Shown here: piece after piece, positions 1-7,915 of the stretch
Layout: each line of letters opens with the position of its first letter
Numbering within the stretch: position 1 is the stretch's first letter
DNA from: Prevotella sp. UBA4330
GTDB taxonomy: Bacteria > Bacteroidota > Bacteroidia > Bacteroidales > Bacteroidaceae
Assembly (NCBI GenBank): GCA_002394385.1
Contig: DGTS01000015.1
Span: 140,178 to 204,177, forward strand
Direction of reading: 5' to 3'
Length of the DNA stretch: 64,000 nucleotides
Made by a program: the position numbers and the translations under genes
The notes under the pieces: model-generated
Database searches by the model: none
Told to the model about the DNA's origin: nothing
The model's input: the letters and a program-made list of their open reading frames with translations, nothing else

Positions 1-1183
1 ATGTGAACACTATCGAGTGGGTGCGCTCCTTGTTGAAGAACTGCTGATAGTCAACGCTTCCGCTCATAGATGTGCGGCGGTTAATCAGAATGTTGTCATA
101 ACCGTATGTGAATCCTTCCTCGCCATACATCGAGCCGAGCATGGTTGAAGTGGGATGTCCGGTGTTCTTCATCCTCATACTGTTGATGCTGAAGGTGGCG
201 TTGATTGAACTCATCGGTGTGAGGTCGTAGCCAAGACTGATGTTGCCCATGAGGAACGGGAAACTGGTCTTCGAGTCCGACTGCGTCAGAATGGTTCCGG
301 CATTGGTGGTCTGGCTACCATCAACCTTGGTCTCCATCGGGAACGACTGCTGATAGAAGGTGTTGGCACTGTACGACAGTTTGCCCTGCTGTCCGCTGAG
401 GAACACTCCGCCGCCCACATTCTTGTTGCCAACAGTCGCCCTTACGGTGCCCGTCATTCCGTCGAGACTCTGCATTGCAACGGGGTCCATGCGGTTCATG
501 ATGATGTTGAGCACGCCGCCAACACCCTCTGCCTCATACTTGGCTCCGGGGTTTGTTATCACCTCGATGTTTTTCACCGCCGATGCCGGCATGCTCTTGA
601 ACACCATCGAGGGGTTCGACTGGAACATCACGTTGGGCTTGCCGTCAACATAAATCTTGAACGACGACGAGCCGTTCACGGTGATGTTGTCCTGTCCATC
701 GACAGTCACCATGGGCACCTTGCGCAACATGTCGAGCACCGTTGAAGACTTGGAGTCGGCATCCTCGGCAACATTGTAACTCATCCTGTCAACCTCCATC
801 TTCACCAGAGGTTTCTGCGCCACAATCTCAACGCCCTGAAGCGCGGTGGCATTCTCGCGTATGAGCACCGTGCCGAGGTCAACAACAGACTGAGAACCCA
901 GTTCCACGGAGATGCTCTTGTCTTCCTTTCCCACACCGCTGAACACAACAGTGAACACGCCCTTGCCAGAAACCGCCTGGCTGAACGAGCCATCGTCCTT
1001 GGTGAGGAACATCGCCTTGGGGTTGCTCTTGTTACCTTTTGAAAACACTCTTACCGTGGCGAACGGCTCCGGCTCGTTCAGAGTGGAGTCCTTCAACACG
1101 CCTTTCAATGTAGTTGTCTGTCCACTTACCGACATCACAACCACAGACATAACTGCTAAAACCAAAAATCTAATACCTTTCAT
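1..1183 (-). CDS. TonB-dependent receptor-like outer-membrane beta-barrel protein (3' end cut by window)
   Basis: About 394 residues are visible from the ATG at 1183 down to the window edge, with no stop. Residues 1-21 form a signal peptide. Residues 25-110 look like the carboxypeptidase-regulatory-like beta-sandwich common on Bacteroidetes receptors (motif TTLKGVLKDS). Residues 120-235 resemble a plug domain (VLDMLRKVPMVTVDG, then IYVDGKP and VEVITNPGAKYEAEGVGGVLNI with small changes). After that a Tyr/Phe-rich barrel begins. This pattern fits the outer-membrane beta-barrel family 3 of TonB-dependent receptor-like proteins; the substrate cannot be told. It is transcribed away from the aldo/keto reductase gene and has its own consensus promoter. 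No SusD partner lies upstream; one could lie beyond the window. Confidence 0.85.
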   Translation of the reverse strand, partial: MKGIRFLVLAVMSVVVMSVSGQTTTLKGVLKDSTLNEPEPFATVRVFSKGNKSNPKAMFLTKDDGSFSQAVSGKGVFTVVFSGVGKEDKSISVELGSQSVVDLGTVLIRENATALQGVEIVAQKPLVKMEVDRMSYNVAEDADSKSSTVLDMLRKVPMVTVDGQDNITVNGSSSFKIYVDGKPNVMFQSNPSMVFKSMPASAVKNIEVITNPGAKYEAEGVGGVLNIIMNRMDPVAMQSLDGMTGTVRATVGNKNVGGGVFLSGQQGKLSYSANTFYQQSFPMETKVDGSQTTNAGTILTQSDSKTSFPFLMGNISLGYDLTPMSSINATFSINSMRMKNTGHPTSTMLGSMYGEEGFTYGYDNILINRRTSMSGSVDYQQFFNKERTHSIVFT

Positions 1184-1219
1184 AATACTTGTGTTTTTAT
1201 TGTTTTTTAATTTCTGATG

Positions 1220-1250
1220 CAAAAGTAACATCGAAGATGTGAAAATCAAA
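1220..1250 (-). promoter_or_regulatory. Promoter of the TonB-receptor gene
   Basis: On the minus strand TTTG (complement of 1247-1250) is followed after 19 nt by TACTTTTG (complement of 1220-1227), matching the Bacteroidetes -33/-7 consensus. It lies 37 bp before the ATG at 1183. Confidence 0.75.
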
Positions 1251-1418
1251 ATTACTTTCGACGATTTCATGTGTTTCTTTCGACCACTTTACTGAATTCT
1301 GCCATTTCCTCATGTTTATACAAAAGCACATGCAGAAAAACAACACTTAGATTGCGAAAAAACACAACAGAAATCGCAACTTGTAACTATCTGGCTTTCA
1401 AGTAGATATAAATGGGGT

Positions 1419-1509
1419 AACAAAGTTAATAAGATTGTTCAACAAAGTTAATAGGATTGTTCGACAAAGTTAATAACTTTGTTCTGCGGTTTGATATCAA
1501 TCGGAATCC
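1419..1509 (+). repeat. Three 22-bp palindromic units plus conserved 25-bp end
   Basis: Three direct units (1419-1440, 1441-1462, 1463-1484) follow the pattern RACAAAGTTAATARnnTTGTTC; each is nearly self-complementary. They are followed by a 25-bp segment containing TGCGGTTTGATATCAATCGG. A related array with four units and the same kind of end lies at 29894-30006, so this is a dispersed element. The rest of 1184-1621 is AT-rich and shows no gene. Confidence 0.7.
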
Positions 1510-1621
1510 GAGTGAATATGAGCGCCCGTCCAAGCGTATAATTATTATCGCACACATTATATAATATATGCGCGCGCGAGGGACAATCTGTCGGGACGGG
1601 GCGAATCTTTTTCGCGCGGCA

Positions 1622-1653
1622 TTTGGCATTTACAGAAATTTGGTTTATATTTG
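1622..1653 (+). promoter_or_regulatory. Promoter of the aldo/keto reductase gene
   Basis: TTTG at 1622-1625 and TATATTTG at 1646-1653 are 20 nt apart, a full Bacteroidetes promoter. Transcription would start near 1660, leaving a leader of about 15 nt before the ATG at 1674, which supports that start over upstream codons. Confidence 0.75.
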
Positions 1654-1673
1654 CAAGAAAAATCGGAAGACCT

Positions 1674-2516
1674 ATGGAAAAGAGCGTATTACTGAATAAT
1701 GGCGTGAGAATGCCGCAGCCCGGATTCGGAACTTTTATGGCAAAAGACGGTGAAGAGGCTGTGCAGGCCGTGAAATGGGCGGTGGAAACGGGTTACAGAC
1801 ACATAGACACCGCAGCCGTGTACGACAATGAGAAAGGCATCGGCGAGGGCATCAGGCAGTGCGGAGTGCCACGAGAGGAACTGTTTGTGACGAGCAAGGT
1901 GTGGAACACCGAGCGCGGATACGACACCACGATGCGGGCATTCGAGAAGACTATGAGCGACCTCGGACTGGAATATCTTGACCTCTATCTCATCCACTGG
2001 CCAGCAAACGAGAAACAGTTTGGCAAGAAGGCCGCCAAACTGAACCAGGAGACGTGGCGCGCAATGGAAGAACTCTATAAGGAAGGGCGCATAAAAGCCA
2101 TCGGACTGAGCAACTTCATGCCCCACCACATAGAACGACTCATGGAGAAGGCTACCGTGAAACCTGCCGTTGACCAGATAGAGTTTCACCCCGGACTGCT
2201 GCAAAAGGAGTGCGTGGACTACTGCAAGGCGCACGACATCACCGTGGAGGCATGGAGCCCGCTGGGACGTGGCGAACTGATTTTCGACGAGTTGCTCATG
2301 GGACTGGCAGAGAAGTACGGCAGCACGGTGGCACAACTCATAATCCGCTGGGTGATGCAGCACGATATCGTTCCGCTGGTGAAATCGACAAAGCAGACAC
2401 GCATCGAAGAGAACTTCCACGTGTTTGACTTTGAAATAAACAGCGAAGACATGCAAAGGATTGACGGATTCGACTTCATTCGCATTGGTCCTGACCCTGA
2501 TGATGCTACGTTTTAG
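1674..2516 (+). CDS. Aldo/keto reductase
   Basis: A 280-residue cytosolic NADPH-dependent aldo/keto reductase of the 2,5-diketo-D-gluconate reductase/AKR5-like group. The catalytic tetrad is visible: Asp45 and Tyr50 (IDTAAVYDNE), Lys75 (TSKVWN) and His108 (LIHWP). The N-terminal strand QPGFGT and the C-terminal cofactor segment (PLVKSTKQTRIEENF) are also typical. The reading frame is open upstream to 1623, but the promoter at 1622-1653 would start transcription near 1660, so ATG 1674 is chosen. It appears monocistronic. The stop codon coincides with the first bases of a GACATAAAGACAT repeat array. The physiological substrate is unknown. Confidence 0.92.
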   Translation: MEKSVLLNNGVRMPQPGFGTFMAKDGEEAVQAVKWAVETGYRHIDTAAVYDNEKGIGEGIRQCGVPREELFVTSKVWNTERGYDTTMRAFEKTMSDLGLEYLDLYLIHWPANEKQFGKKAAKLNQETWRAMEELYKEGRIKAIGLSNFMPHHIERLMEKATVKPAVDQIEFHPGLLQKECVDYCKAHDITVEAWSPLGRGELIFDELLMGLAEKYGSTVAQLIIRWVMQHDIVPLVKSTKQTRIEENFHVFDFEINSEDMQRIDGFDFIRIGPDPDDATF

Positions 2517-2737
2517 ACATAAAGACATGTTTTTTTAGACATAAAGACATAAAAATTTAGACATAAAGACATAAAAATTTAAAACATAAAGACATAAAGA
2601 TTGGGACAGAAAGACATAAAGGGTATATAATGCTTATGTCTTTGTGTCCTCAAAAATATGTCTTTGTGTCTATAAATTTTATGTCTTTATGTCCAAGAAA
2701 ATATGTCTTTATGTCTTAACCCTCATGTCTTTATGTC
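2516..2737. repeat. Two-armed array of GACATAAAGACAT repeats
   Basis: About six copies of GACAtAAAGACATA, one of them GACAGAAAGACATA, run forward from 2516 to about 2622. About five copies of the reverse complement (ATGTCTTTrTGTC) run from about 2634 to 2737. The centre is an AT-rich stretch near 2622-2633. The arms could pair as a long imperfect hairpin and may end transcription between the reductase and purine genes. The same motif forms arrays at 45343-46184, 47586-47978 and about 53155-53205. The stretch 2738-2858 holds only the purH leader. Confidence 0.8.
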
Positions 2738-2821
2738 GAGCCAAGTCTTGACTTGCGACAAATAAGCAGTCATTTTTTTGATTTTTTCTTTCTTTTATAT
2801 GGTGAAGTTGCGAAATTTTCG

Positions 2822-2829
2822 TAATTTTG
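2822..2829 (+). promoter_or_regulatory. Likely -7 element before purH
   Basis: TAATTTTG followed by C fits the -7 consensus and lies 30 bp before the ATG at 2859. No clear TTTG is seen at the proper distance, so the call is tentative. Confidence 0.45.
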
Positions 2830-2858
2830 CAAACTCATTTATAAATAAGTACAAACGA

Positions 2859-3458
2859 ATGGCTGGAACAAAACAGATTAAGACAGCATTGGTATCAGTT
2901 TTCCACAAAGATGGTCTGGACGAACTGCTTGCCAAGTTGAATGCAGAAGGAGTTAAGTTTTTATCGACCGGTGGAACACAGAAATTCATCGAGTCGCTGG
3001 GTTATGAATGCCAGACCGTGGAGAGCGTCACCACGTATCCGTCGATTCTCGGCGGCAGAGTGAAGACACTGCACCCCAAAATATTCGGCGGAATACTGGC
3101 ACGTCGCGACAATGAGGGCGACAAGGAGCAGATGAAGGAGTATGAAATCCCCGAAATCGACCTCGTCATCGTTGACCTCTATCCATTCGAGCAGACCGTA
3201 GCCGACGCTGCAAGCAGCGAGCAGGACATCATTGAGAAGATAGACATCGGCGGCATCTCGCTCATCCGCGCTGCCGCAAAGAACTTTGCCGACGTGGTCA
3301 TCGTTCCGAGCAAGGCACAGTATGGCGAACTTCTCGACATTCTGAACAAGCAGGGAGCGGAGACGACACGCGAGCAGCGCCGCGACTTCGCATGCAAGGC
3401 ATTCGGCGTGAGCAGCCACTACGACACTGCCATCAACGGCTGGTTCCTTAAGAGTTAA
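2859..3458 (+). CDS. purH: IMP cyclohydrolase (PurH N-terminal domain only)
   Basis: 199 residues covering the MGS-like IMP cyclohydrolase half of PurH, which closes FAICAR to IMP in the last step of purine synthesis. Hallmarks are ALVSVFHKDGL, FLSTGGT, TSYPSILGGRVKTLHP-like (residues about 62-75), IDLVIVDLYPFE and IEKIDIGGISLIRAAAKN. The protein ends just after SSHYDTAI, where bifunctional PurH (about 500 residues) would enter the AICAR formyltransferase domain. No remnant of that domain fits in the 90 bp before mreB. Either formyltransferase is encoded elsewhere as a separate protein, or this copy is truncated. The start at 2859 gives the usual MxGTKxIKTALVSVFHK N-terminus; upstream in-frame codons are not family-like. 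It is co-oriented with the mre operon, as in Bacteroides. Confidence 0.85.
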   Translation: MAGTKQIKTALVSVFHKDGLDELLAKLNAEGVKFLSTGGTQKFIESLGYECQTVESVTTYPSILGGRVKTLHPKIFGGILARRDNEGDKEQMKEYEIPEIDLVIVDLYPFEQTVADAASSEQDIIEKIDIGGISLIRAAAKNFADVVIVPSKAQYGELLDILNKQGAETTREQRRDFACKAFGVSSHYDTAINGWFLKS

Positions 3459-3486
3459 CAGTCAGAATATTCAAGTTGAAGGGTTG

Positions 3487-3515
3487 TATGGGCGCGCCCT
3501 GTGAGCGTCCGTACA
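3487..3515. repeat. Degenerate GGGCGC hairpin between purH and mreB
   Basis: TGTATGGGCGC...GAGCGTCCGTACA forms an imperfect hairpin. It resembles the perfect hairpin at 4595-4617 and the GTAGGGGCGCACCTCC units at 45.4-48.1 kb. Confidence 0.45.
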
Positions 3516-3548
3516 AAAGTAAAGATAATAAATATTGTTTTTCAAGAT

Positions 3549-4574
3549 ATGGGATTTTTTTCATTCATCCAGGAAATAGCAATGGACCTCGGCACCGCCA
3601 ACACCATCATTATCAGTGATGACAAGATTGTGGTTGACGAGCCGTCAGTGGTCGCATTGGACCGCCGCACCGACAAGATGATCGCTGTGGGCGAGAGAGC
3701 AAAGATGATGTACGAGAAGACGCACGAGAACATCCGCACCATACGCCCGCTTCGCGACGGTGTGATTGCCGACTTCTCTGCCTGCGAGCAGATGATGCGC
3801 GGACTGATAAAGATGGTTCACTCGGGGCGCCGCTTCTTCGGTTCTCCTTCATTGCGCATGGTCATCGGTGTGCCTTCTGGCTCTACCGAGGTTGAACTGC
3901 GCGCTGTGCGCGACTCTGCAGAGCATGCAGACGGCCGCGACGTTTACCTCATCTTCGAGCCGATGGCTGCCGCAATAGGCATTGGCATCGACGTCGAGGC
4001 TCCCGAAGGCAACATGATTGTGGACATCGGCGGCGGCAGCACCGAGATTGCTGTAATCTCGCTGGGCGGCATCGTGAGCAACAACTCTATCCGCGTGGCT
4101 GGCGACGAACTGACAAGCGACATCCAGGAATACATGAGCCGCCAGCATAACGTGAAGGTCAGCGAGCGTATGGCTGAGCGCATCAAGATAAACGTGGGCT
4201 CTGCCCTCACCGACCTTGGCGACGAGGCACCCGAGGACTATGTTGTTCACGGCCCGAACCGCATCACAGCACTGCCTATGGAGGTGCCTGTATGCTATCA
4301 GGAGATTGCCCACTGCATCGACAAGACCGTTGCAAAGATAGAGAACGCCGTGCTTTCGGCACTCGAGGCCACACCGCCAGAGTTGTATGCCGACATCGTG
4401 AAGAACGGCATTTTCCTCACCGGTGGCGGCGCATTGCTGCGCGGTCTCGACAAGCGACTCACCGACAAGATCAACATCCAGTTCCACATCGCCGAAGACC
4501 CATTGCACAGTGTGGCAAAGGGCGCGGGCATTGCACTGAAGAATGTTGACCGCTTCTCATTCCTCATGAGATAA
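3549..4574 (+). CDS. mreB: Rod-shape-determining actin homologue MreB
   Basis: 341 residues, the normal MreB length. Actin-fold motifs are in order: phosphate 1 AMDLGTANT (residues 13-21), IRPLRDGVIADF, GVPSGSTEVELRAVRDS, connect region LIFEPMAAAIGIG, phosphate 2 DIGGGSTEIAVISLGG, and adenosine motif GIFLTGGGALLRGLDKRL near the C-terminus. It forms membrane-bound filaments that guide peptidoglycan synthesis by the MreC-MreD-PBP2-RodA complex encoded next. An upstream in-frame ATG at 3501 lies within the hairpin-like repeat, and the family N-terminus (MGFFSF-QEIAMDLG) starts at 3549, so that start is used. Confidence 0.96.
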   Translation: MGFFSFIQEIAMDLGTANTIIISDDKIVVDEPSVVALDRRTDKMIAVGERAKMMYEKTHENIRTIRPLRDGVIADFSACEQMMRGLIKMVHSGRRFFGSPSLRMVIGVPSGSTEVELRAVRDSAEHADGRDVYLIFEPMAAAIGIGIDVEAPEGNMIVDIGGGSTEIAVISLGGIVSNNSIRVAGDELTSDIQEYMSRQHNVKVSERMAERIKINVGSALTDLGDEAPEDYVVHGPNRITALPMEVPVCYQEIAHCIDKTVAKIENAVLSALEATPPELYADIVKNGIFLTGGGALLRGLDKRLTDKINIQFHIAEDPLHSVAKGAGIALKNVDRFSFLMR

Positions 4575-4594
4575 TCATAGAGTCAGGAGTTATA

Positions 4595-4617
4595 GGGGCG
4601 CTCCCCGTGAGCGCCCC
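4595..4617. repeat. GGGGCGCT hairpin between mreB and mreC
   Basis: GGGGCGCT-CCCCGTG-AGCGCCCC is an 8-bp perfect stem with a 7-nt loop. There is no T-tract, so a terminator is unlikely inside this operon. It belongs to the same family as the GTAGGGGCGCACC units near the Fic gene. Confidence 0.6.
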
Positions 4618-4633
4618 AAAAATGAGATATTAG

Positions 4634-5500
4634 ATGAATAACCTGTGGGCATTTCTGGTTAAGTATAACCATTGGCTACTGTTTGTTGTGCTGGAAGTGG
4701 TGAGTTTCGTGCTGCTCTTCCAGTTCAACAGTTATCATGGTAGCGTTTGGTTTACGTCGGCGAATGTCGTGACAGGCAAACTGAACGAGGCAAATGCCTC
4801 GGTGGAGTCGTTCCTAAGCATGGGCAAGATGAACGAGCAGTTGACGCTGCGCAACGTCTATCTAGAACGTCAGGTGGCGCAACTCTCAGAGATGCTGACA
4901 CGCGAGAACGACGACTCCACATTGCTGCAAAGCACACAGGTGCAACTGCTCGACCAGTACCGCCTAATCCCTGCCAAAGTGGTTAGCAACTCGGTGAACA
5001 AGGCAGACAACCTGATAACCATCGACAAGGGCAGCCTCGACGGCATCCATCCAGACATGGGAGTGGTGAGCGGCACCGGCATCGTGGGCGTGGTTTACCT
5101 TGTATCGCCACACTACAGCGTTGTCATCCCCGTGCTGAACACCCATTCCAACATCAGTGTGATGATAGAGAAACGCGGCTATTTCGGCGTACTTCGATGG
5201 GAGGGCGGCAACAGCAAGATGGCATTTGTTGATGACATTCCTCGCCACGCGCGCTTCAACGGCGGCGACGACATCGTGACCAGCGGCTACTCGGCACTGT
5301 TCCCGCCGGGTGTTCATGTGGGAAAGGTTCACCGCACGTACAACTCTCCCGACGGCATGTCATACCGTCTGAGCATCAATCTCGCCACCGATTTCGGCAA
5401 TCTGCGCGACGTGTGCGTGATAAACGATGCCAAACTGCAGGAACGCGTGAAACTGATGCGCGCCGCACAAGACTCTATCCAGCCAGCGAGCAGGAATTAA
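4634..5500 (+). CDS. mreC: Rod-shape-determining protein MreC
   Basis: 288 residues. One membrane segment (residues 13-30) is followed by a coiled coil (about 48-95) and the double beta-barrel periplasmic domain (about 110-270), with family motifs LITIDKGSLDGIHPDMGVVS, GVVYLVSPHYSVV and DDIVTSGYSALFPPGVHVG. MreC links MreB to PBP2/RodA in the periplasm. It is separated from mreB by 59 bp (with a hairpin) and from mreD by 9 bp, so co-transcription is likely. Confidence 0.93.
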   Translation: MNNLWAFLVKYNHWLLFVVLEVVSFVLLFQFNSYHGSVWFTSANVVTGKLNEANASVESFLSMGKMNEQLTLRNVYLERQVAQLSEMLTRENDDSTLLQSTQVQLLDQYRLIPAKVVSNSVNKADNLITIDKGSLDGIHPDMGVVSGTGIVGVVYLVSPHYSVVIPVLNTHSNISVMIEKRGYFGVLRWEGGNSKMAFVDDIPRHARFNGGDDIVTSGYSALFPPGVHVGKVHRTYNSPDGMSYRLSINLATDFGNLRDVCVINDAKLQERVKLMRAAQDSIQPASRN

Positions 5501-5509
5501 CAAGAACCC

Positions 5510-6007
5510 ATGGCAACAGATATTCTAAGACGTATCATACTGTTCATCGTGCTGTGTCTGGTGCAGGGACTGGTGCTCAACCATATCAATCTGCTGGGTT
5601 GTGCCACTCCCCTGCTCTATGTTTATATGGCACTGACTTTCCCGCGCGGCTATCCGCGATGGGCAGAGTTGCTGTGGTGCTTCTTCCTCGGCTTGAGTGT
5701 TGACACTTTTACCAACACTCCCGGCGTGGCAGCCGCATCAATGACACTCGTTGGACTTGTGCAGCCATACATTCTTGAGATGTTCATGCAGCGCGACAGC
5801 GAGGAAGACTTCAAGCCCACACTTCTCAACATGGGCTACATGTCGTACATCTACTACATGCTGCTTTTGCTGCTCATCTACTGTCTCACCTACTATTCGC
5901 TTGAGATGTTCACGTTCTTCAACTGGCTTGAATGGGTGAAGTGCGTGGTTGGAAGCATGCTTATCACTGCCGTTCTGGTGTTTGTCATCGAGCACCTGAG
6001 ACGCTAA
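5510..6007 (+). CDS. mreD: Rod-shape-determining membrane protein MreD
   Basis: 165 residues, mostly hydrophobic with about five or six membrane segments. The RGYPRWAELLWCFFLGLSVDTFTNTPGV segment (residues about 45-70) holds the conserved Gly-Leu-x-x-Asp of MreD. Function is inferred from family and position: an inner-membrane partner of MreC in the elongasome. It lies 9 bp after mreC and 42 bp before mrdA. Confidence 0.88.
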   Translation: MATDILRRIILFIVLCLVQGLVLNHINLLGCATPLLYVYMALTFPRGYPRWAELLWCFFLGLSVDTFTNTPGVAAASMTLVGLVQPYILEMFMQRDSEEDFKPTLLNMGYMSYIYYMLLLLLIYCLTYYSLEMFTFFNWLEWVKCVVGSMLITAVLVFVIEHLRR

Positions 6008-6049
6008 AGGTTTTTGTTTTTCGGGTTGCCGCGGCAAGCCACGGCACAA

Positions 6050-7915
6050 ATGACTGTCAACAGGATGAAAGAATTCGGACTGGAATACCGCAAATACATC
6101 ATCGGCGGGGTGGCAATACTTATTGTTGTCATCTATCTCATCCGTTTGTTCTCTCTCCAGATAATGAGCGACGACTACAAGAAAAACGCCGACAGCAACG
6201 CCTTCCTCAAGAAAATAGACTATCCCGCACGAGGCAGCATCACCGACCGCACTGGAAAACTGCTCGTATATAACCAGCCTGCCTACGACATCATGGTCAT
6301 TATGAACGAGGAGGCGGGACGCGTGGACACAGCCGACTTCTGCAATGCTCTCGGCATCACAGAGGAGTACTACGCCAAGAGAATGGCGGAGATAAAGGAC
6401 CGCAACAAGAACCCGGGCTACAGCAGGTTCACACAGCAGATATTCATGTCGCAACTCTCGGAGGAGGAGTTCAGCGTATTCCGCGAGAAACTCTACCGTT
6501 TCCCGGGATTCTACATCCAGAAAAGAAGCATCAGACAATACCAATATCCTTACGCGGCACATGTCTTGGGCGATGTGGCCGAGGTGTCGCCAAGCGACAT
6601 CGAGGAGGACGAATACTACCAGAGCGGCGACTACATCGGCAAACTGGGAGTGGAACGCTCGTACGAGAAAGAACTACGCGGCGAGAAAGGTGTGCAGATA
6701 TTGCTGCGCGACGCTCACGGAAGAATTAAAGGCCGTTATCAGAATGGCAAGTTCGACCGCAAACCCGTGGCAGGAAAGGACATCACGCTGAGCATCGACG
6801 TGGAACTGCAGGCTCTCGGCGAACGTCTCATGGAGGGAAAGATAGGCAGCATCGTGGCTATAGAACCAAGCACAGGCGAGATTCTGTGCATGGTGTCGTC
6901 GCCAACATACGACCCGCGACTGATGGTGGGCCGACAGCGAGGAAAGATGCACCGCGCAATGCAGAAAGACCCTTGGAAGCCGTTGCTCAACCGTGCCATC
7001 ATGGGACAATACCCGCCAGGCTCCACATTCAAGACATCGCAGGGACTGACATTCCTCACCGAAGGGATAATCACTCCAGAGACAACATACCCATGTCATC
7101 GCGGATTCCTCTATAAAGGACTGCGCGTGGGATGTCACGGCCACGGCTCGCCGCTGCCGCTGATTCCTGCCATAAGCACCTCCTGCAACGGATACTTCTG
7201 TTGGGGACTGTACCACATGATGTCGAACCGAACCAAGTACAAGACCGTGCAGGACGCCATGAACACATGGCGCGACTACATGGTGAGCATGGGATTCGGA
7301 TATAAACTGGGCGTTGACCTGCCTGGAGAGAAGCGCGGACTGATACCTAATGCCGACTTCTACGACAACGCTTACAAGAAAGACTGGAACGGACTGACCA
7401 TCATCAGTATCTCTATCGGACAGGGAGAGGTGAACCTCACACCGTTGCAGATAGCCAATCTCGGCGCTACAATTGCCAACCGTGGATACTACATAACGCC
7501 GCATGTGGTGAAGGCAGTGAAGGGACAGCCGCTTGACGAGAAATACAAAGAGAAACATGTCACCAAGGCTGCACGCTCGGCATACGACTACATCGTGAAA
7601 GGCATGCGCAGTTCGGTGATGGGCGGAACGTGCCATGCCGCCAACCGCAGCGACTACGAGGTGTGCGGAAAGACAGGAACGGCACAGAACCGCGGCCACG
7701 ACCACTCGGTGTTCATGGGCTTCGCACCAATGAACAATCCCAAAATTGCGATTGCCGTATATGTTGAGAACGGCGGTTTCGGTGCCACATTCGGCGTTCC
7801 TATCGGTGCATTGATGATGGAGAAATATATTAACGGAAAACTTTCTGAAGGCTCGGAGGCAAGAGCACGAGCCATGCAGAGCAGACACGTAGCATATGGT
7901 TCAACAGACAGATAA
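6050..7915 (+). CDS. mrdA: Penicillin-binding protein 2 (elongation transpeptidase)
   Basis: 621 residues from ATG 6050. One N-terminal membrane segment (about 17-37) is followed by the dimerization domain (ARGSITDRTGKLL near residue 65) and the transpeptidase domain. Active-site motifs are STFK (Ser325), SCN (378-380) and KTG (541-543). This is the class B PBP that cross-links lateral-wall peptidoglycan with RodA. The frame is open upstream to a TTG at 6014, but the MTVNRMKEFGLEYRKY start fits the family; ATG 6065 is also possible. The 3' end overlaps rodA by 20 bp. Confidence 0.94.
   Translation: MTVNRMKEFGLEYRKYIIGGVAILIVVIYLIRLFSLQIMSDDYKKNADSNAFLKKIDYPARGSITDRTGKLLVYNQPAYDIMVIMNEEAGRVDTADFCNALGITEEYYAKRMAEIKDRNKNPGYSRFTQQIFMSQLSEEEFSVFREKLYRFPGFYIQKRSIRQYQYPYAAHVLGDVAEVSPSDIEEDEYYQSGDYIGKLGVERSYEKELRGEKGVQILLRDAHGRIKGRYQNGKFDRKPVAGKDITLSIDVELQALGERLMEGKIGSIVAIEPSTGEILCMVSSPTYDPRLMVGRQRGKMHRAMQKDPWKPLLNRAIMGQYPPGSTFKTSQGLTFLTEGIITPETTYPCHRGFLYKGLRVGCHGHGSPLPLIPAISTSCNGYFCWGLYHMMSNRTKYKTVQDAMNTWRDYMVSMGFGYKLGVDLPGEKRGLIPNADFYDNAYKKDWNGLTIISISIGQGEVNLTPLQIANLGATIANRGYYITPHVVKAVKGQPLDEKYKEKHVTKAARSAYDYIVKGMRSSVMGGTCHAANRSDYEVCGKTGTAQNRGHDHSVFMGFAPMNNPKIAIAVYVENGGFGATFGVPIGALMMEKYINGKLSEGSEARARAMQSRHVAYGSTDR

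Noticed and set aside
3459..3548. Frameshifted remainder of the PurH formyltransferase domain
   Set aside because: Only 90 bp are available before mreB, filled by a hairpin repeat; no frame shows formyltransferase motifs.
4595..4617. Terminator between mreB and mreC
   Set aside because: The hairpin is strong but no T-tract follows, and the operon order and spacing indicate read-through.
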